This document shows, piece after piece, positions 53,201-64,000 of a stretch of 64,000 nt of DNA. The position numbers were made by a program, and so were the translations under genes. Below the pieces are notes generated by a model. The model searched no databases and was not told where the DNA came from. It saw only the letters and a program-made list of their open reading frames with translations. This DNA comes from Coturnix japonica (taxonomy: Eukaryota > Chordata > Aves > Galliformes > Phasianidae): contig NC_029526.1 in NCBI RefSeq assembly GCF_001577835.2, positions 6,611,761 through 6,675,760 on the forward strand, in the 5' to 3' direction. The number at the start of each line of letters is the position of its first letter. Positions within the stretch are counted from its first letter, which is position 1.

Positions 53201-56200
53201 CATAAAGGTGGCAAAATTCTTGTGGAGAGAAAAGCTTAGTGGAAGGATGCCTAACCAAGACCAAATAATCAAAAGGCCTCAGAATCTTGTGCAAGTCTTC
53301 TTTTAAATTCAGCTCATACTCACTCAGTCTCCTGATGTAAGTCAGAGGGACTCAGGCTGTTATGGATTTTGAACCAAGAAATACAAATTAAAACTCTTCA
53401 TACAAGAAGACAACTGTGTGCCTACTAAATGTCTTACAGGAGGTGACGTGGAATTGGAGAGAATGTTTTCATTAGCATTCTGAAGTTGATTACATTTGTA
53501 TTTCTAGTGTCCATGCTCGGTTAAATGTGGCGTCCTTTGTGTTTAAAAGCTTACTTTGCTTCGAAAGGTTCTTCTACAAGTGCATCTGGAGGTCCTGGGA
53601 TGAGGAGGAGGAGGATGATTTTGATTACTTTGTGCGATGTGTTGAGCCTCGACTGAGACTGTAAGTGCAACACTTTTTGTGTTATTGGCCAGAACCACAG
53701 GAAAGGGTGATGTGGGAATAGTGGCGTGCATCGATCTCAAAGGGATGTTTTCACTAGTGGATTAAAGCAAGCCTGTTCTAATAGCAGCTGCTGTCTGGTG
53801 TTCTATTTTCTCATAGAAGATGGTACAACTGAAGTTGCCGTTTGATTTCTGAACCCTTGCTTTTTCCTGTAATCCCCAACCTCCCATCAGATGGCGCTCC
53901 AAATCCAGCTATTGCTTCCTTAGACTTGCGGGAGGAACTAATGTAACCCTATCTAAAGCTGGCATGGAATGCTCCCATATCTTTGGATGTAGAATAAGAA
54001 CCAGAATGGAACAGAATGTAAACAAAAACTTGTAAATCATTCATCCTGAAGGAGGGTTACGTGCATTTCTGTTCTCTGTAGGATTAGTTAGCATTAGGTT
54101 TCCTGAAGGTATATTTGATTTCTGGCTGTAGGGAAATTGAACAGTGGACGAGGACACAGTCTTGTTTCATGCTTGAGGGGGTTAAATAACCCAAGTGGAC
54201 TTTTATAGCGTAACTAAGCATGTGTATGTCATTCAGATGCAGGTCTGCTATGATGCTTTGAAACTATACTGGCAAATATTTTCAGCTAACCCTGATGTGC
54301 TCTTCAGGATATAACACTGTGTATAGCATGAGCTTTATAAAGGAAATCAGTATCATTACCTATACTGTAAGGGTGGTTGTGGGTCTCTGTTTCTAACAGG
54401 ACACAGTGAGCTTTGAGGACTCTGAGAAATCCTATCACATCAGAGATTATACAAATTAGAGGGAAGTGTTCTGTGTGGAAATTATAATTTGTAAATGTTT
54501 GTGAAGTGTTTGTACTTGTGTGCTTGCAACATGTGACTATTCTGTTGTTGGGGTTTTGGATCTTGATGAAGTCTTTGCATGGAATTAACCACAATGCAAT
54601 GGTATGCCAAGAGAGAATGTTTTCAGCTGTGAATGGCCTTAGTGTTGGTTTATTTAGGATCCAAAATGGGTAAACAACATCTTCAAGTAGAGAAGTAAAT
54701 GTTATCTTTTTTCCCCACACTGTGCTTAACGCGAAGCCTCTCCTCCAAGCTATGTTGATGTGAGTGCCATCCTGTGTTGTGATTTAAATGCTCATGTGTT
54801 GACTCAGAAACAGCATGGAAACATGTGATGCTTTAAACTTTACGGATCTCTGGTGTGCACTCTTTCAATCAGAACAGATAAATTCATGTGTGGTGTTAGG
54901 ATATTATACTGTTTTTTCTGAGGCAAGAAATATGAACTGTTTAACTAAAGCTTGGGGAAAAAAATAAAAATGAGTTTTACACAGCTCTAAAACAAAGTGT
55001 GCATTTCAGGGCCAAGCTGCGTTTAACTTTTAGTTTTCATCAAATATTTTCTACATTGCTATAAATCCTTTTTTCATTTAATCATGCTGCATTGACATTC
55101 TACTGCTTCTGACTGCATTGCCAAAATCTTGTGAGGCTTTTTCTTTATATCCTTTTTATTGTAACTGCATACTTATTTACTGCTCTGATTATAGGTTTTT
55201 TTCCCTGCTCTTTTCTGCATTAAATGCACCACTTGAAAATATTAAAATCTTTTGAACCTTGAAGATTTGCCCTTATTCCATTCAGCCTCTTCGACAGAGT
55301 TATTTATGCTGTGTTAAGTTGGTTCTCTACAAAAATGAGAGCATTAAATCTTATTTTATGTTATTAATTGTTGTCCAGCATTTCTTTTTCTTTTTTTAGT
55401 GACCGCAGTAAGTTCTAAGTGCAGTTGCCTGGCACTTTCTAGCTGGCAGATATATTAATCTTAATGCAACTTCAGGCTGGCATTTTCTGCCCTGTAACTT
55501 TATTTGTAGAAGATACTTCTGGAATGCACAAGATTTCCTATGCAGTGCTTTCACATCTCAAGCAGATACTGGCTTATTCATTCTGGGATTTTGTCCAGGT
55601 TGTTTATATTGCTGCTGATAGAGACTTCACATTATAAGGTTATTCTTTTAGTTTAGATGCAATTCAGGCTTTCCAATAAATGCTTGAAAAGCAGGTTAAC
55701 TTTGATTTCTAATTGACTTAGAAGTTGTTTGGTTTTTTTTTGTTTTCTTTTTTTTCCCTGTTAATTGTACCTTCTGTTTTGGAATATGTTTCTTATAATT
55801 GTTACCTATCTGCCATGAGAGATTATTTAGAGAAGAAAGTAAAGTATTTGTATGTGTATGAGGGTTTTGGTTTCACAGAATCATAGACTGCAAAGAATTG
55901 TAACTTCAGTACTGATACAGAATGTCTCAGATTCTCTGTGGGTTTGTATCTGATCTTTCAAAATTGGAAATGGGAAATACGCTTCTCTCTTGCTCTGAAT
56001 TGCAGGCATTATGACATCCTCGAGCACCGTGTGCCTTCTGGTCTTGTTGCTGATTACCACAACTACTTGTCTGAATGTGAAGAGCTCTACAGGAAGTTTT
56101 TAAACGTGAGGAATAACATATCAAGCAGTGATTCAGACTCCGAAATGGAAAATGTCTCCATGGTGGAAGGACTAAAGTTATATGAGAAAATAGAACACTT

Positions 56201-59200
56201 GAAACAAAAACTAAAACTAATTGAGAATCCTCTGCTGAGGTACTTAGCGGGTTTAATGGAAGGAGGAGCCTGATGGGGAAACCACATGTAGAGTGTTCTT
56301 TACTGAAGGCTTTATTCCTTGCTCTAGGTATGTGTTTGGTTACCAAAAGTACAGTGGTCTCCAAGCTAAAGGGCAGAGACCAACGGGTAACAAGATCATT
56401 CATGTTGTGTCCTCAACCGTGATGGCAAGTTTCTTGCAGTCTTTGATAAGGGACAAACTTTGCCCCGAGTCTTGTGGTGAAGAACTAGAAATACAGGTAA
56501 AGTACTAGCAATTTTCTGTTTATCCATGCTTTTTTTCCTTACTTGAGAAACAATGTGAAAGAATCATGTGCGTGAAATATGATACATTTGCACAGTACTA
56601 TTTTTTGAGTCCAAAAACAGCACTGTAATTTAATTGAATGATAAGGTTTCAAGCAGTAAATGTGATTTTGTTGTTGTGGTTCTGTGTAGGAAACTTACTT
56701 ATTTAGAGTAATTAGTTGTAGTGACTTCAGCTAGGACTTAGGACTTCTGTGTTTAGAACAGTCTGTAGTCCTTGGGCCCAGATGAAATTGCTTGCTGTAT
56801 TCTGATCAAGTTCATGAATTGCAGGTGGGCAAAGCAGACCCAAACAGAGCATTCCCTATCAACTCCTGGGGCTATAAATCAGATTTTCTCACTTGGCAAT
56901 TGAAAAATTCTCTTACAGTGCTTACTGCAGAATTTTCTAGGAAGCAATAAATTCATAGTTTTTCTGTACTATTTGTTATCCTTCCATGCAGGATAGCTCA
57001 GTATTATTTGTGAAGGATATAAGGATATCAGCCTGCACTCTTCAGGCACTGAGGTCTTTTTAATTTTATGGAAAAGAACCATGTGGGCCCAGTATTTGCC
57101 ACTGTGATGTCTGAACTCTGTTCTGCAGTGACTTGCTACAGAAATAGAGTTCTATTGATGTTTGGACCAACTCAGATCTAATGGCTGAATTCTTTGCTTT
57201 TTTTTATTTTTTATTTTAACTTCTCTTTCCCTTCTGTCATGTGTTTCTTCATATAATTCACGGTAAGTCACTTGAAGCTAAAATGACATGTTGGCCTGGA
57301 ACCCAGGCTATACTGAGTTCTGCTTGCTGGTGCACTTGCTCTTCGATCTGCCAATCTGCCCCAGATTCCTCATGGAATGGGCATAACACAAAGGAATGCT
57401 TTACGGCTGTTTTTGTCTAGAGTGCTATGATTCTGGAATTCAAAGTAGAAACGGCCTGTTATTGGTGCCATTATAAAGGATTTCTTTTAGGCAAAGGCAG
57501 CAACATTTAATTAAAGAGCAAGTTTAAGGGCATAAATATGTCTATTTTGTAACATTTTTTCCAGGAGTTGATTATATTGTTTTTCTTACAGTTCCACAGT
57601 GATCCACTGGCAGCTGTCAATGCTTGTTATGAAGGAGACACAGTCATCATCTGTCCTGGTCATTATGTTGTAGACGGCGTGTTCTGCATTGCTGATTCTA
57701 TTGAAATGGAAGGTAGAAAGCTTGCTCATGGTTTTAAACTAGCTATGCCTAAAGACTATTTTTTATTCTGTGGAGCTTGACTTGGGTATTTTTTTTTTTA
57801 CTTTGGAGTGTTCCTACTTCTGTTTGTAGAGCTGTCTGTTTCAGGATGGACTACAGCGTTTCACTAACAACAGTTATTTCTGCAAATAAAGCTTAAAGTT
57901 TTGCTGATGAATAGTGAATTTGCACTGGCTGTGTACTGAACAGGGCTTGTTGTCAGGTGAATTGTTCCCTCTCTATTCCTTATCCTTTCAGCAGCTTCCT
58001 TACTGCTAGAGCTGCTGCTTCATAGGTGATGCAGGCTAAAAGCTTGGTTAGGAGGTCTCGGGTTGTCTGGACAAGTTTTTTCTAAAACTCCTGCCTTAGA
58101 TAATAAATAGCCTCATACTTTTGGGGTGTACAGCTGAACAGGATATGCCATGTAGAGTCCCAGGGTGCACATTTTTTAAATACTGAAGTAAACTGCCCCT
58201 TGCTACCTCCTTTCTAGGTGTCCTAGAAAAAGATAACTAGATCCTGTAGCGTGCTGAAGTATCACTCGCTAAAGTGCCTTCAGTTGCTGTCTGCATGACT
58301 TTCTCTCAGCTCTTGTTCAAAGGCTTTTTTTCAACCTTTCTACTTGCACATTAGAGTATTTATTTATGTACTTGGTTAAAAGCTGGCATCCTGTATGAGC
58401 ACTTCTTATCTAAGCTTGTGTGTGCCTTCAGAAAATGTTAGGACTCATGCTGTTTTAATAGATGTTGCATTATTGCTTTCCTTATCATGATTCTTGCCAG
58501 TGACAAGCAATAAAGGCTTTACATGCTCATAAATTTCCCTGTAAGTGTTTGAAATCTGACAGGCGTGGATGGCTTTAGTAAATCAGTGGTGGCATATGCT
58601 TTTGAAAGTTCCTTTTTAATCTGGAAGTCCATATAACACAGGAACACGTAGTTTTGACCCAGGTTTCATTTAAACAGGAAAACTGAGAGAAACTTAGGAC
58701 TATAGCATGAATTCCTTTTGCTTCCTTTTACTGTGGTAGTGACTGCTTCCTCATAGCCCTGCTTGCTCTACTGCACTCATCTATTTTGAAAGCTAGCTGC
58801 AGGTTCTCATGTGGCCTTTGTTACTGTACCTCCCTCCATTGTGTTGCGGCTTAAGGGAGTGAGAACTTCAATCTCAGCAGTGTGATCTCTGTTACGTGTT
58901 TGTTCAACTGGCAAAAATAATTTGGGATTTATTGTCATTTAAAGAGGGTAACTTGGTATTTTGGGTTATTTAAGTCATTGGACTGTAGTGCTTAAATTGT
59001 GGCCTGGCTCTTGAATAGAAAACTATTCAAGATATTAAACCTCAAGTTCTAAATCCTTCTTATTTAATGTGAATGTTCGCTGGTGTACGTGATTGTTACC
59101 AGTTACTCATCAAACTTTCACCCCTGCTTTAAGGCTATGGCCTGCCAGATGACATTGTGATAGAAAAGCAAGGAAAAGGAGACAACTTTGTTGACTGTAC

Positions 59201-62200
59201 AGGAGCCAATATAAAGATCTCCAATTTGAAGTTGGTGCAACATGATGCTGTGGAGGGGATTTTAAGTAAGTATAAAAGCCCTTTAACATTCTTATGAATC
59301 TTCAGTGACTTTTTTTATAAATCTTCTGTGATTTTAAAAAATAGATAAATTAAAAATCCATTACACAGAGTTTACTGGTTTTAACTTTGAAGTTGTTGTA
59401 GCACTCAGGCTTAATTTTTGGGTAAGGTAATCGCGGATGAGATAACTTGAGTTCTCTGCTGCTGGGTTTTGCAGCAGTAGGTCAGGTTTCACTGTGTCAG
59501 GATGCCTGGAAAAGGAAATAATTTCTCATGCTACAAAGAAGTCCCAACACTGAGCAGCTCTTTGCTGAGGGTTGATGTGGACTTCAGAAATAACACAGAT
59601 ATTTGTCTTCTGGCAGCACACTCAAACTGAGGCTCAGATAATCCCAGGTTGTATCTGATGAGTTTGTTGGCTTTGGCCTTCTCTCTTTGGAGGTGGTACT
59701 AAATAATACTTGAATAATACTAACTGGCAGGCATTTGTTGTAGAACTCGTTAATGTTTTGTTAACACCTGTATACATGTATCTGGTAACTTCTTACTACA
59801 AAAGACTCTTAAGAATGTTTAAAAAAAAAAAAAAAAAGAATGATTGCTGACAGTTTAAAAACAAAAATAAAAAACAAATAATAACCAAACAACCAAAAAA
59901 AACCTCTAAGGCAAATCTTTTGATTAGTGCTCATTTGTGGCATTCCTGCTTAACCTGGCAAAATACCATGAGCTCAAACTCCGCCTGAGCACATCAGTAA
60001 AACTTGCTTAAGATGTGATTAAAATGGTCATTTTAACATTCCATGAGAAATGTTATGAATCTGTCTACCTGTAGGTTTGCTTTTGCATGTATGATTCATT
60101 TAACAGTGTTTGTTGTGTGTGTATGTAGATGTTCATCAAGGGAAAACAACTTTAGAGAATTGTGTGTTACAGTGTGAAACTACAGGCATAACTGTACGAA
60201 CTTCAGCTGAACTATTAATGAAGAACTCAGATCTGTATGGTGCCAAGGTAGGAACAAATTTTTAACTGGCAATTTCCTTAATTTAAATAAAGAGTTGCAC
60301 TAGGAAATAATACTCTCAGTAAAGGGGTGGTTTCTTTCCCTCTTGTGAGAACCTTTACAGGTTATCTTGAACAGCTGGGTGTTACATTAAGAGATTGTTC
60401 CCAGGGATCTTATGGTCTTCAGTAGTATCCAGTGAAGCATCTCCTGCGCGGGTTATTACAGTGATTATTACATTGTTGAACTGATTCATGTCCTGCTGTA
60501 CCTTTAAGGAGATTTTCTGTGTTTGTTTGTTTGTTTTTTTTTCTTCTGCCTATATATAACTTTCTCATTGATCCTTGTTTGGCAAATCAGGTGCCCTTTT
60601 TAGGTGCCTTATGCTTTTCTTCTTACAAATAAATACAGAATTGAACTCTGATTAGAACACTCTGGGAGGATGATACGGCTTTGAGTGTTGAGGTGGATGA
60701 CTGAAGAGCAAGAAAGCAATGAAAGGATGTGTAGTTATTCTTTGCTAGTAATTATATAAACTAGCAGCGATAGCATTACTTGTGGGACCTCTATGTTTGT
60801 TATTGCTGTTCAGGTTAACAGAGCTGTGAGGCTGGAGTGGTGCAGATAAGTGAATGAGCACCAAGATCAACTATGGAGTTGTCAAGCCAAATTGTAAGCA
60901 TTCCTGAACTATTTGTGAACTGAAGTGAGTTTTATCTTGTAGGGTGCTGGTGTGGAAATATATCCAGGTAGTACGTGCACCTTGTTGGACAACGGCATAC
61001 ACCACTGCAAGGAGGGAATACTTATAAAGGTCAGTTCAAGGCAGAATGCACTTTTTTCTTTAACTTAATAACAAACAAACTTATAGCTGTCAGTATTGGT
61101 GCAAATAACTTGTGCTTAGTTTGGCTTGTAGCCTTGCTTCCTTATAGTGGAACTCCTGTGTATTACATCTTATGATTGCAGCACTTCTTGTATACCTTGA
61201 GTTGACACACTGAAGGAATGTTTTTTTTTCTTATCTGCCAGAGAAGAGAAGTTCTTTTGCAATGTTACTTTTCATACACTCAACACATTCTAGCTAATGC
61301 AGAGTGCTAATTCTGTCTAAAAGTGAAATGATTTGCATCCCATTAGAGGGACATAACAATCTGGATTTCTGTTTCCTTCCTATAGAACTTCTTAGATGAA
61401 CATTATGACATCCCCAAAATAAGCATGGCCAATAATATGATCCATAATAATGAAGGGTATGGTGTGGTCCTGGTAAAACCAACTGTTGCTTCTGATGTAA
61501 AGGATGCTTCAGCAGAAAGAACAACAGGTATTTTCCTCTGACTTCATAGAAATAAATTAAATAAACAACCAAAAAACCCCCTTAAATCTTGCGTATATAC
61601 AAGTTGTTTTGAATTCCATAATTAGGAAGTGAGTCTTTCAAAACCTTTCTCAGCATCTGTTTTGATTTAGCCAGAGTAGATCTCCCTAACTACCAGAACA
61701 ATGGAATTTCCTGAATTAGACTTACTGCAGATGAATACTGTGACTATCTGTGCTCCATGCTGAGTGTACGCTTCGATTTTTATTTTTTTTTTAAGTCCTT
61801 AAGCATCTAATCTATGCTTCCTACTAAGCAGAGCCTGTATAACTACCTTGGTTGTACAGAAATGAGAGTGTTGATCAGCAGGAAAGCAGATGTGGCTTCT
61901 CTCATAGCTCTTGTGGTTCGTATTTCTCTGCTCTGTTTTTCCTTTCAGCGCTAGAGCTGAGACGTGCTGGTTAGCTCAGTCTCCCAGCACAGAAATTGTT
62001 TTCTGCAGTAAATAAAATGTGACAACTGTATTTCTCTTCATATGTCTTGAGAACTGCCACAGTCTCGAGTATGGTATGTAAACACAATCTAATATCACTG
62101 TTACTTGGTAGCTTGAAGTCCTCTTGAGAGGAAACCTTTTCTTTAATTATCACATGCTGTATTTGAAATGTATGGTTGTCATTAAAAAGCTACCCAAATG

Positions 62201-62623
62201 TGTGGGGTATGCAAATATTAAGACGGAAGAACACTTCATTCCGGGAGTCTTAACTGATTTGGTTGTTTTGCATGATTGGTGGTGATGTTCTCATTGTTCC
62301 CTGATCTAGGGAATGCACAGCCTACCCAGTCAAGTGATGAGAGAGCACATGTAGAGGGCTTCAGACGGGAAGAACTACCTGAGTGTGTAGCTGATGAATT
62401 GGAGCTTTATAACCATGCTGAGATTTCTGAAGGCAATCACGAAATTGTAAGTGAACTTGGTGCTGCTTCTGCAAAGAAGAGTCAGATGCACAGGAAAAGG
62501 CTGAGTGAACTGGGAATCACAGAAGCTGATGACAATTTAATGTCACAGGAGATGTTTGTCTCTATTGTGGGCAATCAGTTCAAATGGAATGGCAAAGGAA
62601 GTTTTGGTACTTTTCTCTTCTGA
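50223..62623 (+). CDS. SHCBP1: SHC SH2-domain-binding protein 1
   Basis: Binds the Shc adaptor; acts in late cytokinesis at the midbody with centralspindlin, and is the vertebrate relative of fly Nessun Dorma. Coding exons: 50223-50364, 50704-50874, 51297-51412, 52708-52916, 53568-53660, 56006-56239, 56328-56496, 57592-57712, 59134-59265, 60129-60247, 60943-61029, 61386-61527, 62310-62623. All GT-AG and in frame; 682 aa (human 672). N-terminal half: LLFYERFKAYQDYIL, SGWQAVWRTDVFEVLVE, LQELWVVYDESGEFDQTALA. An acidic stretch WDEEEEDDFDYF follows, then a charged helix (HLKQKLKLIENPLLR). The C-terminal part (exons 8-12) is a right-handed beta-helix with PbH1-type repeats (DTVIICPGHYVV, TTLENCVLQCETTGITVRTS, NGIHHCKEGILIK, NNEGYGVVLVKP). 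The tail ends LSELGITEADDNLMSQEMF and GSFGTFLF, as in human. I chose the first ATG of the repeat; the downstream ATGs are equally possible. Confidence 0.96.
59821..59837 (+). repeat. A17 homopolymer
   Basis: Seventeen A's, followed by more A-rich sequence up to about 59910, in SHCBP1 intron 9. No retroposed body is visible upstream, so I do not call it a SINE or retrogene tail. Confidence 0.8.
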
Positions 62624-62743
62624 CAGTCCTGATTCCTAGTGGCACTGAAAGAAGATTTGCACAAGTTGTTCTTCTCAGTGCTGCTTTCTGAGAGGGTAAC
62701 TTCGATCAACTTTCACTTATGTTACTAAAATATTTATTAATTT

Positions 62744-62770
62744 TATATATATACATATATACACACATAC
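62744..62770 (+). repeat. (TA)n/(CA)n dinucleotide tract
   Basis: Alternating TATATATA/CATATATACACACA sequence in the SHCBP1 3' flank, about 120 bp after the stop codon. Confidence 0.8.
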
Positions 62771-63430
62771 AGCATGTGAAAACTTTACTTGGTTTGTACA
62801 AGCATGGGCAACCCTGGTAGAAAACAGAACTCTGCTGATCTATGGACTTGCTCTTTGCTAGCTGTTGTTTTCTTTTTTTTTTTCTTTCTGGTATATTTAT
62901 TTAACTCCTTTAGTTCTTTTTTAACATACAAAAAAGTTTCTACAAAGAAAAGGTTCACCATGGAAGAATGGACAACAGCTGCTCAGCAATTAGTGGTACA
63001 CCTTCCTCCATAGCTTTTTTTAAAGTGCTGTTAGCCTCTACATCCTTCCTATAAGAGAGTGATACACTCAGTTTGGTGTGTTACACAGAAGCTGGTGAAG
63101 TGCTCAGTTGAATGAAACATAGTAGGTTGGCTGCCATGCTTTATGCTTAAAGGATTTTTGAGAGAAATTAGCATTTGGAAGGTTATCATCATTCAGTCTT
63201 CTTTGGAAATTACAAACTGGCACACCACAGCAGTTACCACAGCCGGTGCAGCTTTGACATAAGGAGAATGGTGGCTCACTAAAACTCTGAATAAGGAGAA
63301 ATCAAACCAGATGTTTGGATGTATTGGTGTTGTTCTACTATACCTTTCAGCACATTATTCTAAAATTCTTAAAACTCCAGTGCCTCGTGTCACAGCAGAT
63401 CTCTTGGAAATAAAAGGAAAACTAAGAAGG

Positions 63431-63436
63431 AATAAA
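63431..63436 (+). terminator. SHCBP1: Candidate SHCBP1 polyadenylation signal AATAAA
   Basis: Canonical hexamer 0.8 kb after the stop. Another AATAAA lies at 63409-63414. Neither has an obvious GU-rich downstream element, so the assignment is tentative. Confidence 0.4.
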
Positions 63437-64000
63437 ACAAGAACTTTGCACTGAAATCTCGTCAGCACTTGGCTATGGAACATTCAGTTTAAAAAAAAGA
63501 AGGCATTTCAGTGGATCACCATTCATTACAAATTAGCTGGAGATGAATCTTGGCTGGATTGCCTGCCCCAGAACTCTGCCTTCTTAGTGCTTCTCATGTT
63601 TTTTAAATATAAATCCAAATACCTTGTTCAAGCTTATACTGCCTTCCAGAGTTGTTTTCCCATATGCCAGTTCAACATGTAAAAAAAGTACTAACTTGTA
63701 AGTGATTCAAGATGGTGCTGTAAAGCACAGTATGGTGTTGAGAAGAAGGAAGGTGCTGGGAAAAGAATTTCAGAGTAACTTCCGCAAGTAACTTAGCAAG
63801 TATGTACCTTCCCTGGCACCATGATGTGTTGCTGAAGGTCGAGGTGGGTTGTCTACTCCAGGTTTTTCACTTCTGAAATTGCAGTGGGGAACAAAATTCT
63901 CTTGAGTCTATGACTTGTTTTAGTGTGAGCAACTGATAGAAAGGAAAAGAAAAAGTGTAACTTGAAAGCATTTTTTTCCTTTTTTTTTTTTTGTTTTTGA

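Larger units (their letters stand above)
62624..64000 (+). other. SHCBP1 3' UTR and downstream flank
   Basis: Follows the SHCBP1 stop. Contains a TA/CA dinucleotide tract, several T-runs (the last reaching the window end) and two candidate poly(A) hexamers. No further gene is visible before the window ends. Confidence 0.6.

Noticed and set aside
54304-54720. 138-codon minus-strand open frame inside SHCBP1 intron 5
   Set aside because: No recognisable family, no promoter or splice context, and composition typical of AT-rich intron DNA.
55874-55890. CACAGAATCATAGAC resembling a CR1 tail
   Set aside because: Only the octamer-like tail matches; the following sequence does not resemble CR1, so it is too short to call.

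Overview
The window is nuclear DNA of a bird, most likely a chicken-like (galliform) species. The evidence is CR1 LINE tails in several introns, short-to-moderate introns with GT-AG junctions, and proteins very close to vertebrate MYLK3, ORC6, VPS35 and SHCBP1 in the same order as at human 16q11.2. All intron/exon models were read by hand from the sequence and every junction keeps frame. Species assignment is inference.

Layout. 1-14057 (+): the 3' part of MYLK3 (cardiac myosin light chain kinase); twelve coding exons, 698 codons plus stop, with the 5' end outside the window. 14058-17162: convergent 3' flanks. 17163-20698 (-): ORC6, seven coding exons, 268 aa, complete. 20699-20962: a 264-bp divergent CpG-island promoter shared by ORC6 and VPS35, with two CCAAT boxes, a GC box and a GTCACATGAC E-box. 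20963-40814 (+): VPS35, seventeen coding exons, 796 aa, complete; exon 1 codes only the start Met. 41506-50040: intergenic DNA. It holds a decayed histamine-H3-receptor-like GPCR gene on the minus strand (about 42790-44902) and an ancient MIR-like SINE (about 49540-49715). 50223-62623 (+): SHCBP1, thirteen coding exons, 682 aa, complete, with an NF-Y/CHR-type promoter and an unusual start region of eight 9-bp units that each begin with ATG. 62624-64000: 3' flank.

Most notable: (1) a composite SINE at 20405-20596, made of two tRNA-like heads with A and B boxes fused to a CR1 3' tail. It fills over 80% of ORC6 intron 1 and abuts the exon 2 acceptor. (2) The H3-receptor-like pseudogene, which looks like a unitary gene loss. 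(3) The Met-x-x repeat at the SHCBP1 start.

The four genes do not form a pathway. ORC6 (replication origin licensing) and SHCBP1 (cytokinesis) are cell-cycle genes, VPS35 is a housekeeping endosomal retromer subunit, and MYLK3 is muscle-specific. I saw no endogenous retrovirus, CRISPR, or true tRNA/rRNA gene.
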